Assembly (NCBI RefSeq): GCF_005771525.1
Contig: NZ_VAVZ01000012.1
Coordinates: forward strand, 24,520-72,795
DNA length: 48,276 bases
Direction of reading: 5' to 3'
DNA from: Nesterenkonia salmonea
GTDB taxonomy: Bacteria; Actinomycetota; Actinomycetes; Actinomycetales; Micrococcaceae
Shown here: piece after piece, positions 9,211-16,392 of the stretch
Layout: each line of letters starts with the position of its first letter
Numbering within the stretch: the stretch's first letter is position 1
Position numbers and translations under genes: made by a program
The notes under the pieces: generated by a model
Databases searched by the model: none
Told to the model about the DNA's origin: nothing
The model's input: only the letters and a program-made list of their open reading frames with translations

Positions 9211-10466
9211 GCGGCGGCCTCCTGGTAGATCTCTGCCGCCGCACCTACGCCGCCGCCTGCTGTGACCGGCGCACCGCTGGCTCGTAGCACCTGCTCCAAG
9301 GCGGCCAGGGTTGTCATCACCGCGTCTTTGCGGGCGTTGTACCCCATGGTCCCGATCCTCCACACCACCCCGTGCAGGGGCCCGAAGCTGGTGCCGATTT
9401 CGATTCCGTAGTCCTGCAGCAGTCCGGTCCGGACGGCTTCACCGTTGACTCCCTCAGGGATGTGAACGGCCAGCACATTGTTCATCCGGTGGGCCTGGTC
9501 ACCGAAGAAGCGCAGCCTTAACCCAGCCGCACCTGCAGCCATGGCGGCTCCGTGAAGCCGGTGCCTCTCAATGGAATTCTCCACGCCCTCAGTGAGCAGA
9601 ATTCGGGCGCATTCCCGGGCGCAGTAGAGCATGGAGGTCGCCTCAGTGTGGTGGTTCAGCCGTTGCGGACCCCAGTAGTCAAGAATCATGGCGAGGTCGA
9701 AGTAGTTGGACCTGATCCGCTCGCCTCTTGGTGCGCTGCCGTCGTCGATACCGGATTCCACATGGCGCCTGGATCGGATGACCTCCACGGCACGGTCACT
9801 CAGTGAGATGGGGGCGGATCCGGAGGGGCCAGCGAGGCATTTCTGCAGACCCGCCGTCACAGCGTCAATACCCCACTCATCCGCGTAGAAAGGGTTTCCA
9901 CCCAAGGATGCCGTCACATCTGTGTAGAACAGGGCATCGTATTCTGCGCACAGCTGGCCCACGCCTTCCAGAGGCTGATTCATGGTGGTGGAAGTATCAC
10001 CCTGCACAAGCGCCAGCAACTTGGGCCGGTGCTGGGCAAGCGCCCGGCGGAGTTCCTCAAAGGTGAAGACCTGCCCCCAGTCCTTTTCCACTACGACGAC
10101 GTCGGCTCCGGCGCGCTCTGCAATTTCCTTGAGCAGGTGCCCGAACCGTCCAAAGATGGGGACCAGCACCTTGTCTCCCGGCTCAACGAGTGACACGATC
10201 GCGGATTCGATACCGGCCCGCGAGGTGCCGTCTATCAGCAGAGTCGCCTCATTGCTGGTCTTGAAGACCCCACGGTAGAGGTCCATGACCTCGTTCATGT
10301 AGCCAGTCATCGCCGGGTCATACTGCCCAATCAACTGCGCTGACATAGCCCGGAGGACCCGCGGGTCGGCGTTGATCGGACCTGGGCCCATGAGCAGGCG
10401 AGGAGGCGGGTCGATCTGGGCATATGCGGCAGGTTCCGGGCGGACCGATGAGCTCATGCCGACCAT
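9207..10466 (-). CDS. pucG: (S)-ureidoglycine--glyoxylate aminotransferase
   Basis: PLP enzyme of the class V fold that moves the amino group of ureidoglycine to glyoxylate, giving oxalurate and glycine. It has 419 residues. The N-terminal LLMGPGPINADPRVLRAM motif is typical of PucG and related alanine-glyoxylate aminotransferases. The PLP-contacting Asp is in FYTDVTASLGG and the Schiff-base lysine in AGLQKCLAGPSG (about residue 212). It is the first gene after the tandem palindromic operator and is translationally coupled to allC. The start may be the first ATG (10466) or the ATG three codons on. A serine-glyoxylate aminotransferase is possible in isolation but not in this operon. Confidence 0.9.
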   Translation of the reverse strand: MVGMSSSVRPEPAAYAQIDPPPRLLMGPGPINADPRVLRAMSAQLIGQYDPAMTGYMNEVMDLYRGVFKTSNEATLLIDGTSRAGIESAIVSLVEPGDKVLVPIFGRFGHLLKEIAERAGADVVVVEKDWGQVFTFEELRRALAQHRPKLLALVQGDTSTTMNQPLEGVGQLCAEYDALFYTDVTASLGGNPFYADEWGIDAVTAGLQKCLAGPSGSAPISLSDRAVEVIRSRRHVESGIDDGSAPRGERIRSNYFDLAMILDYWGPQRLNHHTEATSMLYCARECARILLTEGVENSIERHRLHGAAMAAGAAGLRLRFFGDQAHRMNNVLAVHIPEGVNGEAVRTGLLQDYGIEIGTSFGPLHGVVWRIGTMGYNARKDAVMTTLAALEQVLRASGAPVTAGGGVGAAAEIYQEAAA

Positions 10467-10470
10467 GCTA

Positions 10471-10488
10471 CTGAAACAATTGTTTCAG
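10471..10488. promoter_or_regulatory. Perfect 18-bp palindromic operator upstream of pucG
   Basis: CTGAAACAATTGTTTCAG is a perfect dyad just before the pucG start, in the only gap of the distal purine genes. It resembles the TGAAAC/GTTTCA arms described for several RpiR-family operators, and an RpiR regulator is encoded three genes downstream. With its centre about 15 bases from the pucG ATG it would sit on or near the transcription start. Confidence 0.7.
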
Positions 10489-10491
10489 CTA

Positions 10492-10507
10492 TGAAACAAG
10501 CGTTTAG
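10492..10507. promoter_or_regulatory. Second, imperfect copy of the pucG operator
   Basis: TGAAACAAGCGTTTAG repeats the same arms (TGAAAC-N4-GTTTag) with its centre 19 bases from the first palindrome, about two helical turns, so both could face the same side of the DNA. It overlaps the uraD stop codon. Confidence 0.55.
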
Positions 10508-11004
10508 TCGGTCACCGCGTCCTCGAGTCGCAACAGAGCAATCTCTGCGAGCTGCTCGCGGCGTACTTGGGCCTCAGTGGCGGCGTCGTTATTCAACCGT
10601 TGACGCAGTTGAGCCATCATGTCCTCGCGGCTGCGCCCCTTGGCGCGGATGAGGAAGATACGGTCGAAGGTGCGCTCATAGTCTTGGTTCGCTGCCACCC
10701 ATTCCTCGCGGGCTGCGGCGTCTTCGCCCAGAGCGGCCTGCTCTGCCCGGGATGCTCTTGCCTCAGCAGAGTCGCCTTTTGCGCGCTCACCTATCCGGGG
10801 GTGGTGTGCCAGAGCGCCGTCGACCTCTTTGTCTGTCCAGTCCTGCGTCAACGACGATGCCATCTGCAGCAGGTCCTGGCGCGAGGAGTAGGGGCGTCTG
10901 GCCAGCAGCGCTGCGCTCCAAGAATTGATGGGTGCGCAGGAGGCGATGAGTTCTTTCACGGCTGCGGTCTGGTGAGTGTTGAAGTCCTTAAGGGTGATAC
11001 TCAT
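10504..11004 (-). CDS. uraD: OHCU decarboxylase
   Basis: Converts 2-oxo-4-hydroxy-4-carboxy-5-ureidoimidazoline to S-allantoin, third step of the uricase route. It has 166 residues, the normal length. The family's catalytic His lies in HHPRIGE (about residues 67-73), followed by SRAEQAAL and the long conserved helix NQDYERTFDRIFLIRAKGRS. The ATG overlaps the upstream amidase stop by four bases. The stop codon lies inside the second pucG operator copy, which may mark the end of one transcript and the start of another. Confidence 0.93.
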   Translation of the reverse strand: MSITLKDFNTHQTAAVKELIASCAPINSWSAALLARRPYSSRQDLLQMASSLTQDWTDKEVDGALAHHPRIGERAKGDSAEARASRAEQAALGEDAAAREEWVAANQDYERTFDRIFLIRAKGRSREDMMAQLRQRLNNDAATEAQVRREQLAEIALLRLEDAVTD

Positions 11005-12284
11005 GAGGGGGGCCCGCCCAGCTGGGCAGCGTAGGCGATGAGTGCTTTATCGCTGCCGGAGGGCCCCATAAGGCTCAGACCGGTGGGGAGTCCCTGCTCG
11101 GTGGCCGTAGGGATATTCACCACAGGAAGTCCCGCAAGGGATCCAATGGTGGTCAGCATCAGCGTGCGCTGGCGCAGAGTGTCCGACCCGTTGCCTTCAG
11201 CCCCGGCCTCATCGAGCAGCGGTGCCACTGAAGCCGCAGACGGTAGTGCGAGCACACCATTGCCGACCCAGCCGCGAATCGTTTCGCGGATGCCGGCGTG
11301 CTGGGCGCGGGCAGCTGCCTCGTCGGCGCTGGTGAACTGGCTCGCGGCACGGAAGCGAGCTCCAACATCAGGTGCCATATGGTCCCAATGCGCAGCGACC
11401 CAGTCGCCGTGGTTGGCCCAGGCTTCCCTCGACTGGATGACGGTGAAAGTGTGCTTCCATTCGTTGAAGATCTCGGGATCCGGCCCGTGAACAGCGACGC
11501 TGCGGCCCACCTGCGCTTCCAATTGGCCGAGGAGTACGCGGCAGGCGTTGGCGACGTCCTCATCCGCCAGAGCGAAGAGCTCCTCGACCACCTTGAGCTC
11601 ACCCAATTGGCGGTCGGCTTCCCACGCGACCGGGCCCCTGGGAACGGTCGGAATGGAACCGGTGCCCATTCCGCCCAGCGCGGAAGGAGCGGTCGGGGCG
11701 ACCTTCTTGGGGGCAGGGATGAGCGTCTGCGCCACGGTCGCCAACAGTCCCGGCTCCCTGGTGACCCATCCGACAGTGTCGAAGCTCTGCGCCAAGGGTT
11801 GGACGCCGGTCAGCGGGATGAGGTCTTGAGTGGTGCGGATGCCCCAAAGTCCTTGGTAGGCCGCCGGGACACGAATGGACCCTCCTGTATCAGTGCCCAG
11901 CCCAATACTGGCCTCGCCCAGGGCCACTGCGGACGCGGAGCCATTGGAGGAACCTCCGGAAATGCGTCCCGGGGCCGCCGGGTTCGGCGGCGTGCCGTAG
12001 TGAGCATTGGTCCCAGCTAGGGAGAGGGCGAATTCGTCCGTCTGGGCGATACCTGCGATGTCAGCTCCAGAACCGATCAGCGCCTGGACCGCAGTTGAGC
12101 TCCGGGACTGAGCGGGCTGCTGCGACAGTCGTACCGGGTTCCCTGCCCCAATGGACTCCCCTGCTACCGCGAAGAGATCTTTGACCGCCACGCTCTCCCC
12201 GCGCAGGGAACCTTCGCCTGCCCCTGGAATCAGCGGTGTGGCCTTGATGCGCCAGACAGCGGTCGCGGTGTCAATGGGCTTCAT
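11001..12284 (-). CDS. Amidase-signature family hydrolase
   Basis: A 427-residue amidase with the full Ser-cisSer-Lys triad: Lys in VAVKDLF, cis-Ser in the glycine/serine-rich ISGGSSNGSAS (about 108-118), and nucleophile Ser in GTDTGGSIRVPA. It overlaps both neighbours by four bases, upstream the formamidase-like gene and downstream uraD, so it is made with the purine enzymes. Pathway gaps it could fill are hydrolysis of oxalurate, oxamate or a ureido compound after PucG. The family is too broad to name a substrate. Allophanate hydrolases share the fold but normally carry an extra C-terminal domain that is absent here. Confidence 0.85.
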   Translation of the reverse strand: MKPIDTATAVWRIKATPLIPGAGEGSLRGESVAVKDLFAVAGESIGAGNPVRLSQQPAQSRSSTAVQALIGSGADIAGIAQTDEFALSLAGTNAHYGTPPNPAAPGRISGGSSNGSASAVALGEASIGLGTDTGGSIRVPAAYQGLWGIRTTQDLIPLTGVQPLAQSFDTVGWVTREPGLLATVAQTLIPAPKKVAPTAPSALGGMGTGSIPTVPRGPVAWEADRQLGELKVVEELFALADEDVANACRVLLGQLEAQVGRSVAVHGPDPEIFNEWKHTFTVIQSREAWANHGDWVAAHWDHMAPDVGARFRAASQFTSADEAAARAQHAGIRETIRGWVGNGVLALPSAASVAPLLDEAGAEGNGSDTLRQRTLMLTTIGSLAGLPVVNIPTATEQGLPTGLSLMGPSGSDKALIAYAAQLGGPPS

Positions 12285-13357
12285 GATGCAAGACTCCTGA
12301 AGTCGGATTTGCGCACGGCGGCGTGCACACCTTTGACGATGTCCACCACCTGGGAGATATGAAAGTCAGTGGCTGCTGAAAGATAAGCATAAGCGTGTTC
12401 GGGGTCCAGGCCCCAGCGAGCCTGCAACAGTGCCACGGCATTGCGCACGCAGGATTCCACGGCGAGGTCGAGGTCCTCATTCATGCCTGTGGGTATCAAG
12501 TACTCGGTGGTCTCAGCGATGGGTCCGACCTGCTCACCGAACTGTCGCAGCGCGTCTTCGCGGGCGATCACATCGAACTGCACGGTACCCCGCAGACTTG
12601 CCTCCATGGCTGTCAGCGCGACCTCGCCGTCTCCCTGAGCGAAGTGCGGGTCGCCGAGGAAGACCAGAGCCCCTGGGACCTGAACGGGCAGGTAGAGGCT
12701 GGCACCTTCTGTGAGCATGCGTATATCAATGTTGCCCCCATGGGTCCCTGGGGGCACCGAGTGGGGGCGGGCGTCGTCGTCCACTGCCACCCCGATAGTG
12801 CCGAAGAAGGGGTTGAGTTCAAAGGTGATGCTGCGCTCAGCTCCCGCAAATGGCGCGATGGTTCCCCGACCCTCGTCCACTCCGGCGAAGATGGACACAT
12901 CGTGCTCCCTGCGGGGAAATTCCGGCAGTGCCCCCTTTCCGTGGCGGTTGGAGATGATCCCGTAGGGCACCCGACGCTGCAGAGACCCGATGGTCACCTT
13001 GAGCAGATCTCCGGGCTGGGCACCAGCCACGTGGATGGGACCAGTGTTCACATGAGGGCCGTCAGTCCGGGCGTCACGCGGGGCGTCACTGGCAGCAAGG
13101 GTGATGGCGTCGCTGAGCACATGCTCCGGATCGACTCCGAGACCAGCGAAATAGCGCAGGGGGTCGCGCCCCTGGTCCTCCAGCAGGCCCTCATGGGAGA
13201 GGGTGTCCACTGTGACGCTCTCCCCCGGACTGACACGCAGCACGGGGGTATCGCGGCGGCACGGCAGGCGGCCCCAGAGCACATTCTGGGGCTCAGCAGG
13301 AAGGTAGTGGGCGCTCTGACCGGCCAGGTGTTCGCCGGGCTGAAGGATCTCAGTCAC
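12281..13357 (-). CDS. Acetamidase/formamidase family protein
   Basis: A 358-residue member of the FmdA/AmdA family, which releases ammonia from formamide or small amides. Diagnostic stretches are VNTGPIHVAGAQPGDLLKV, THGGNIDIRML and the signature GDPHFAQGDGEVALTAME (about 245-262). The frame is open into metX, but homology starts at GTG 13357 (product VTEILQPGEHL), 10 bases after the metX stop. Purine-rich sequence at the end of metX could serve as ribosome site. It overlaps the amidase by four bases. In this operon the pair may finish breakdown of small amides formed after ureidoglycine, or act on purine-derived formamide; that role is inferred. Confidence 0.87.
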   Translation of the reverse strand: MTEILQPGEHLAGQSAHYLPAEPQNVLWGRLPCRRDTPVLRVSPGESVTVDTLSHEGLLEDQGRDPLRYFAGLGVDPEHVLSDAITLAASDAPRDARTDGPHVNTGPIHVAGAQPGDLLKVTIGSLQRRVPYGIISNRHGKGALPEFPRREHDVSIFAGVDEGRGTIAPFAGAERSITFELNPFFGTIGVAVDDDARPHSVPPGTHGGNIDIRMLTEGASLYLPVQVPGALVFLGDPHFAQGDGEVALTAMEASLRGTVQFDVIAREDALRQFGEQVGPIAETTEYLIPTGMNEDLDLAVESCVRNAVALLQARWGLDPEHAYAYLSAATDFHISQVVDIVKGVHAAVRKSDFRSLAS

Positions 13358-13367
13358 CCTTCCAACC

Positions 13368-14603
13368 CTATAGGTCGAGACGGGCGCGCATAGAGTCGCC
13401 GAGCTGCTCGGCGGAGGTGAGGAAACCATCGTGACCGATATGGGAGGTGATGGTGTGCACCGTGTGATCACCCGGAATCAGGTCGGCAATCTGTTGCGAC
13501 TGTTCAGGAAAATACAGCCGGTCGGTATCCACAGCGGCCAGGAACGGGGTGGCTCTGACGCGTTGGAGAGCAGCCTCGAGACCACCGCGGCTGCGGCCGA
13601 CATCGTGGCTGATCAGCGCCTCCGCCATGGTGATGTACGCATTGGGGTCAAACCGCTGGACGAGCTTAGCGGCCTGGTGATCGAGATAGGACTCCACCTG
13701 GTAACGGCCAGTACGAACGCCCTCTCCTGCCAACTGGGTGCCGCCCAAGGGCTCCTCAACGCCTTGGGCTGCCCGCCCAAAGCGCAGCTGCAGCTCAGCC
13801 TCAGTTCGGTATGTCACATGCGCGATGCGCCGCGCGAGCCCTAAGCCCGCGTCCGGCCGAGGACCGCTGTAGTAGTCGCCACCGTTGAAGTGCGGATCGT
13901 TCCTGATGGCCATCACCTGGGCCTGCCCGAAGGCGATCTGCTCGGCAGTAGAAGCAGCTCCACAGGCGAACACGGCAAAGCTGTGCACGAACTCCGGATG
14001 GCTGACCGCCCACTCCAGGGCACGGGCGCCTCCCATGGACCCTCCGATGACGGTGTGCAGGGTGCGCACTCCGAGCTCATCGAGCAGACGCTTTTCCAGA
14101 TTCACGGCATCGCGGATGGTGACGAACGGGAAACGCGAGCCCCACGGCACACCCTCAGGATCCAGTGAGCTGGCACCGGTCGAACCGTAGCAGCCACCGA
14201 CCATCGCAGGTGCGATCACGAACCACTTCTCAGTGTCGATCGGGCGTCCCGGCCCGAGCAGGCCCTCCCACCATCCGGTGCTTGGGTCCGCATCCGATGA
14301 GGCCACATGCGTGTCACCGGTCAACGCATGGGCCACCAGCACGGCGTTGTCCCCTGCCGCGTTAAGTTCACCCCAGGTTTCATACGCGAGGGTGACCGCT
14401 GGGAGGTAGCCTCCGGTTTCAAAGGCGAAACTGCCGGCGTCGTAGGTTTTCAACACACCGGCAGGCCGAGTGCCGAAGTCATTGCTGAGCCCCCCGGGGT
14501 GACCCCCACCAGCACCGTCGGGCGCAGAATCAGCGGTGCGAGCGCACAGCTCAGAATCCACTGGGGCTCTGCGTCCGTTGGAGCTGGTGCTGGTGGTGGT
14601 CAC
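13368..14603 (-). CDS. metX: Homoserine O-acetyltransferase
   Basis: Acetylates homoserine with acetyl-CoA, giving the substrate of the upstream-encoded MetY. It is an alpha/beta hydrolase of 411 residues. The nucleophile elbow is GGSMGGARALEW (about 190-201). Other family marks are VLVAHALTGDTHV, MVGGCYGSTGASSLDPEG and, at the end, the catalytic His in HIGHDGFL. The N-terminal 45 residues are low-complexity and poorly conserved, so the exact start is uncertain. It follows metY by 29 bases and so lies under the SAM-IV riboswitch. The first purine-operon gene begins 10 bases after its stop. Confidence 0.94.
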   Translation of the reverse strand: MTTTSTSSNGRRAPVDSELCARTADSAPDGAGGGHPGGLSNDFGTRPAGVLKTYDAGSFAFETGGYLPAVTLAYETWGELNAAGDNAVLVAHALTGDTHVASSDADPSTGWWEGLLGPGRPIDTEKWFVIAPAMVGGCYGSTGASSLDPEGVPWGSRFPFVTIRDAVNLEKRLLDELGVRTLHTVIGGSMGGARALEWAVSHPEFVHSFAVFACGAASTAEQIAFGQAQVMAIRNDPHFNGGDYYSGPRPDAGLGLARRIAHVTYRTEAELQLRFGRAAQGVEEPLGGTQLAGEGVRTGRYQVESYLDHQAAKLVQRFDPNAYITMAEALISHDVGRSRGGLEAALQRVRATPFLAAVDTDRLYFPEQSQQIADLIPGDHTVHTITSHIGHDGFLTSAEQLGDSMRARLDL

Positions 14604-14615
14604 GGTGGTCCCTAC

Positions 14616-14647
14616 TTCACGCGATCTTGGCTTCAGGCGATCTTGGC
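14616..14647. repeat. Tandem 16-bp duplication across the metY stop codon
   Basis: Two adjacent 16-base units, 14616-14631 and 14632-14647, are identical except for one base. The downstream-of-stop unit copies the last metY codons together with the TGA. The second unit falls in another frame relative to metY, so it is a non-coding duplication in the metY-metX gap. Confidence 0.85.
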
Positions 14648-15967
14648 CAGGGCTTGGTCCAAGTCAGCGAGGATGTCGTCGATGTGCTCCAGGCCTACCG
14701 AGAGCCGAACGAGGCCTGGTTTGACCCCCGCAGCGCGCTGATCTGCTTCACTGAGTTGGCGGTGGGTGGTGGAGGCAGGATGAATGGCCAAGGAACGGAC
14801 ATCGCCGACATTGGCCACCAGCGAGTGGAGTTCCAGGGCATCGACCAGCGCCTGGCCGGCCTCTGCGCCCCCGTGGACTTCAAAGGAAAGCACCGCGCCT
14901 ACACCCTTGGGCAGGTACTTCTTGCCGCGTTCGTAGCAGGGGCTGGAGGGCAGGCCGGAGTAGAACACACGGCGCACTGCGGAGTGCCCTTCGAGGAACT
15001 CAGCGACTCTCTCCGCGTTCTCCACATGGCGTTCCAACCGCAGACTGAGCGTCTCCAAGCCCAGGTTGATCTCGAAGGCGTTGTGCGGCGACAGGGCCGG
15101 TCCCAGGTCGCGCAGCAGCTGGACACGTGCCTTGAGAATGTAGGACAGGTTAGCTCCGAAGAGCCCTCCTGGGCCGAGGTCGCGGCCGAAGACCAGACCG
15201 TTGTAGCTCTCATCCGGCTGGCTGAAGCCCGGGAATCGGTCCGGGTAGGAGCCGTAGTCAAAGTTCCCGGAGTCGACGATCACTCCAGCGATCGCGGTGC
15301 CGTGACCGCCGATGAATTTAGTGGCCGAGTGGACGACCACATCCGCTCCGAATTCGATGGGGCGCAGCAGATAGGGGGTCGGCAGCGTGTTGTCCACAAT
15401 GAGTGGTGCGCCGAACTCGTGGGCGATGCCCGCCACCGCCTCAATATCGAGGACATCACCACGAGGGTTGGCCACAGTCTCAGCGAAGAACGCCACCGTG
15501 TTCTCTTTGATCTCGGCCCGCCATGACTCAGGGTCATCAGGATCCGCGACGAAGCTGACTTCAATGCCGAACTTGGGCAGCGTGTGCTTGAAGAGGTTCT
15601 GGGTACCGCCGTAGAGCGACGGAGAGGCAACGATGTGACGTCCTGCGTGAGCAATGTTCAGCAGGGCGAGCGTGGTGGCTGCCTGGCCGGATCCGACGGC
15701 GAGCGCACCGACACCCCCTTCCAGGGAGGCGATCTTGTTCTCTACAGCTTCAACTGTGGGGTTGGTCAGCCGGGAGTAGATGGGCCCCAGTTCTTCGAGT
15801 CCGAACCGCTTAGCTGCTGTCTCAGTGCTGGGGAACACGAAACTTGTGGTCTGCTGGATGGGCAGGGCCCGGGCACCTGAACCTGGGTCGGGCTCAACCC
15901 CGGCGTGGATCTGGCGAGTTTCGAACCGAAGTTCAGGGGCGGCGTTAGTGCTGCTGGTTTCAGTCAT
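14633..15967 (-). CDS. metY: O-acetylhomoserine sulfhydrylase
   Basis: PLP enzyme that makes homocysteine from O-acetylhomoserine and sulfide, bypassing cystathionine. It has 444 residues of the Cys/Met metabolism fold. Visible motifs include TRQIHAGVEPDP, the substrate-site block YSRLTNPTVEAVENKIA, and the PLP lysine in VVHSATKFIGGHGTAIAG (about 210). ATG 15967 is preferred to the GTG three codons earlier because GGAG lies eight bases before the ATG and overlaps the upstream choice. It is the first gene behind the SAM-IV riboswitch, so its expression should fall when SAM is plentiful. Confidence 0.95.
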   Translation of the reverse strand: MTETSSTNAAPELRFETRQIHAGVEPDPGSGARALPIQQTTSFVFPSTETAAKRFGLEELGPIYSRLTNPTVEAVENKIASLEGGVGALAVGSGQAATTLALLNIAHAGRHIVASPSLYGGTQNLFKHTLPKFGIEVSFVADPDDPESWRAEIKENTVAFFAETVANPRGDVLDIEAVAGIAHEFGAPLIVDNTLPTPYLLRPIEFGADVVVHSATKFIGGHGTAIAGVIVDSGNFDYGSYPDRFPGFSQPDESYNGLVFGRDLGPGGLFGANLSYILKARVQLLRDLGPALSPHNAFEINLGLETLSLRLERHVENAERVAEFLEGHSAVRRVFYSGLPSSPCYERGKKYLPKGVGAVLSFEVHGGAEAGQALVDALELHSLVANVGDVRSLAIHPASTTHRQLSEADQRAAGVKPGLVRLSVGLEHIDDILADLDQALAKIA

Positions 15968-15974
15968 TAGTGAC

Positions 15975-16008
15975 ACTCCAGTGGTCGTTTCTAGACCTCT
16001 ACTGGAGT
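15975..16008 (-). promoter_or_regulatory. Inverted repeat able to mask the metY ribosome site
   Basis: In the mRNA, ACTCCAGT (16001-16008) is exactly complementary to ACTGGAGT (15975-15982), which contains the metY GGAG. The loop is 18 nt. Part of the loop side (GAGGTC) can instead pair with GACCTC at the riboswitch 3' edge. This suggests translation control coupled to the aptamer. The pairing is seen; the mechanism is inferred. Confidence 0.5.
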
Positions 16009-16015
16009 CCAGTGA

Positions 16016-16133
16016 GGTCCGCGCTTGCCGAAACGGGGTGTTCCGTCCGGCCAGGTCCTCACCCGGGGCACCCCACCGCGAACTGGAGGGTTGCCGGCCA
16101 CTAAACCGGGGTTTTGCAGTGGCACTCTTGACC
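16016..16133 (-). promoter_or_regulatory. SAM-IV riboswitch
   Basis: The minus-strand leader of metY matches the SAM-IV aptamer as I recall it from Mycobacterium and other actinobacteria. It starts GGTCAAGAGTGCC and has the SAM-core segment GGCCGGCAACCCTCC. Next come GCGGTGGGGTGCCCCGGGTGA and the closing strand GGACC of P1, then the SAM-IV-specific 3' element ending CGGCAAGCGCGGACC. It binds S-adenosylmethionine and should lower metY-metX expression. The distance from its end to the metY ATG (about 48 nt) and the possible masking helix there favour control of translation initiation. Confidence 0.9.
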
Positions 16134-16392
16134 TATACCTTTAGTCTGCTGAAAGTCCTTCGGCGGCGCAAGTCGCGGCACAACATTCCGTCATGTGGAC
16201 TGCGCCGACCCAATGGACCTTCCGGTGCACTCCGCGTCTCCCGATATGGGAAACTCGGGTGATTTTTGTGCCCATTTCCAACATCCCGAGACGTTCTTCT
16301 GAGGGATCGCGCCGGGACGGGCGGGGCGGGACCGGGATGGGCCAGGCCGGGACGTGACCAGCCGGTCTGGGCCGGGCCGGAATGAGGGCGGG
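16134..16392. other. Non-coding spacer with G-rich tract
   Basis: 259 bases between the gluQ stop and the riboswitch. The metY promoter must lie near 16134-16180 but no clean -35/-10 pair is seen. A 5-bp hairpin (CCCGA/TCGGG) followed by TGATTTTT lies on + at about 16240-16266, though no + gene precedes it. The rest is a G-run region at 16311-16390. A 95-codon open frame here reads as random G/C-rich sequence. Confidence 0.6.
16314..16341 (+). other. Potential G-quadruplex motif
   Basis: Six successive runs of three or four G separated by one- or two-base spacers (GGGACGGGCGGGGCGGGA, then CCGGGATGGG) meet the usual G4 pattern on the + strand. It lies just downstream of gluQ, where the RNA of that operon would be C-rich. 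Confidence 0.6.

Noticed and set aside
8395-9228. 277-codon open frame on plus opposite allantoate amidohydrolase
   Set aside because: Antisense shadow of a gene with all M20 metal ligands.
12395-13393. 332-codon open frame on plus opposite the formamidase-like gene
   Set aside because: Composition and position are those of an antisense shadow; the minus-strand gene carries clear family signatures.
16239-16266. Hairpin plus T-run on the plus strand as an intrinsic terminator
   Set aside because: The stem is only 5 bp with a 10-base loop, and no plus-strand gene precedes it; neighbouring genes are on minus.
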